Shown in pieces: positions 46,839 through 50,553 of a DNA stretch of 50,553 nucleotides. Made by a program: the position numbers and the translations under genes. The notes under the pieces were generated by a model. It worked only from the letters and a program-made list of their open reading frames with translations. It was not told the origin of the DNA and made no database searches. Each line of letters starts with the position of its first letter. Within the stretch, counting starts at the first letter, position 1. This DNA comes from Thermoplasmata archaeon. GTDB lineage: Archaea; Thermoplasmatota; Thermoplasmata; Lutacidiplasmatales; UBA184. Where the stretch lies: NCBI GenBank assembly GCA_021826685.1, contig JAKAYT010000007.1, positions 1 to 50,553 of the forward strand, read 5' to 3'.

Positions 46839-47663
46839 ATGCTGGCCCAACCCCCGACGCTCGTTCCGGAACACCTGACGCCGCACGATCTGGTCGCCTA
46901 CTATCACTGCCCGCACGAGATGGAGCTCACGCGGGCGGAGCGTGAGGCGCGCCGCACGGGCGGGATCGCTTCCCCCTGCACGCCCGAACGGGTGGTCCCG
47001 CTTCGCCACTCGCCGCTGTTCAGCCCACCCCTCGCCGAGATCGAGGTCGTTCCCGGACGGCTCGACCTCGGTCCGGACGACTATCTCGTCTACGAAGACG
47101 AGGGCGAGGACGACCTTCCGATGCTCTTCCCGCCGGAGCGGGTCCGGCACGACGCACGGTTCGTCGCGGGACCCGGCAACTTGCACGATCCCGAGCTCGG
47201 GTTCGCCGGTCGACCGGATCTGGTGATCGCGCGCCGGGGAGACGTTCTGGTCCCTCTCGAGTACAAGGAGACCCACCTCTTCGTCGGGTACCACGAGGCG
47301 CACGGACGGGTCTTCGACACGGTCCAAGCGATCGCGGAGTGCCGATTGGTCCATGCCGCCTTCGGGCGCCGTCCTCCGTACGCCCTCATCCTCTACGGCG
47401 ATCGCTTGGGGGATGGCGAGCGCGAGGGGTTCGTCCGGATCCCGTACACGGACGCCGGAGAGCACTGGTTGCGCGCGGCATTGATGCAGATCCGCACCGA
47501 CCGAGATCGCGCGCCCGTACCGGCCGAGCGGAACTGCGCCGGATGCACACCGAACGGCGAGGGTCGGTGCCGCTTCGCCGCGGCCCGGTACGACGGGCCG
47601 CACCACCGTGCGAGCTGGCACGCGATGCCGCGCGAACCGACGACGCGTCTGCCCGGCCGCTGA
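46839..47663 (+). CDS. Cas4/RecB-like PD-(D/E)XK nuclease
   Basis: YYHCPHEMEL, GFAGRPDLVIARRGDVLVPLEYKETHLF, QAIAECRLVHAAFG, C-terminal CAGCTPNGEGRCRF. Confidence 0.82.
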   Translation: MLAQPPTLVPEHLTPHDLVAYYHCPHEMELTRAEREARRTGGIASPCTPERVVPLRHSPLFSPPLAEIEVVPGRLDLGPDDYLVYEDEGEDDLPMLFPPERVRHDARFVAGPGNLHDPELGFAGRPDLVIARRGDVLVPLEYKETHLFVGYHEAHGRVFDTVQAIAECRLVHAAFGRRPPYALILYGDRLGDGEREGFVRIPYTDAGEHWLRAALMQIRTDRDRAPVPAERNCAGCTPNGEGRCRFAAARYDGPHHRASWHAMPREPTTRLPGR

Positions 47664-47786
47664 CCGCTCCGCCGGTAGAGCGAAGAGCCCACGCGCGGAG
47701 AGCGGCCGCCGCCCGCCCGGTACGCGGTCGGTCGGACTGTTCGCAACATTCCGCAGCCGGTGCCGAGCCGGTCCCTCGTTGCGCAC

Positions 47787-47798
47787 GGTTAAATAAGG
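47787..47798 (+). promoter_or_regulatory. Candidate rRNA promoter (BRE/TATA-like)
   Basis: GGTTAAATAAGG, AT-rich island in GC-rich leader upstream of the 23S. Confidence 0.45.
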
Positions 47799-47959
47799 AG
47801 CCGAACTCGCATTCGGGCCGCGCTGCGGTTCATCCGTGGACGGCCCGTGCACCCGCAGAGGCCGGAGCCTCTCCGGGGAAGGGCGAAGGGCGACGGTCCC
47901 TGGGGGGGCCGAAGCCGATGACGCCGATCACACGCGTTCTGGACGCTTGTCGAATGCAA

Positions 47960-50553
<2,594 letters not shown>

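Overview
High-GC archaeal chromosome segment, most like a Thermoplasmata-type euryarchaeon judging by gene content and by a 23S rRNA gene with no 16S upstream. About 50 protein genes are supportable. Most are housekeeping: purD, TFS, aspS, Alba, proS, gdhA, thiL, archaeal type II GAPDH, rpoL, rpoE1, spt4, dephospho-CoA kinase, S24e, S27ae, Taw2/Trm5-like, KptA. There are four tRNA genes (Leu-GAG, Arg-CCG, Asn-GTT, Met-type CAT) and the 5' ~2.6 kb of a 23S rRNA running off the right edge. Accessory content: (i) a compact putative aerobic aromatic-catabolism block at 30.5-35.4 kb (4HBT thioesterase, FAH hydrolase, cyclase-family hydrolase, gentisate-dioxygenase-like cupin, a lone PaaA-like di-iron oxygenase, SDR); (ii) an arsR-arsM-arsC-acr3 arsenic operon; (iii) a degraded zone at 28.6-30.0 kb next to tRNA-Arg with an integrase N-terminal fragment and an alcohol dehydrogenase remnant; (iv) a frameshifted methyltransferase pseudogene; (v) an orphan Cas4-like nuclease. 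The two strongest observations are a putative 33-nt intron in the T-loop of tRNA-Asn, with near-ideal bulge-helix-bulge geometry, and the aromatic block with its partnerless PaaA homologue. All calls come from reading sequence and motifs; no database search was run.
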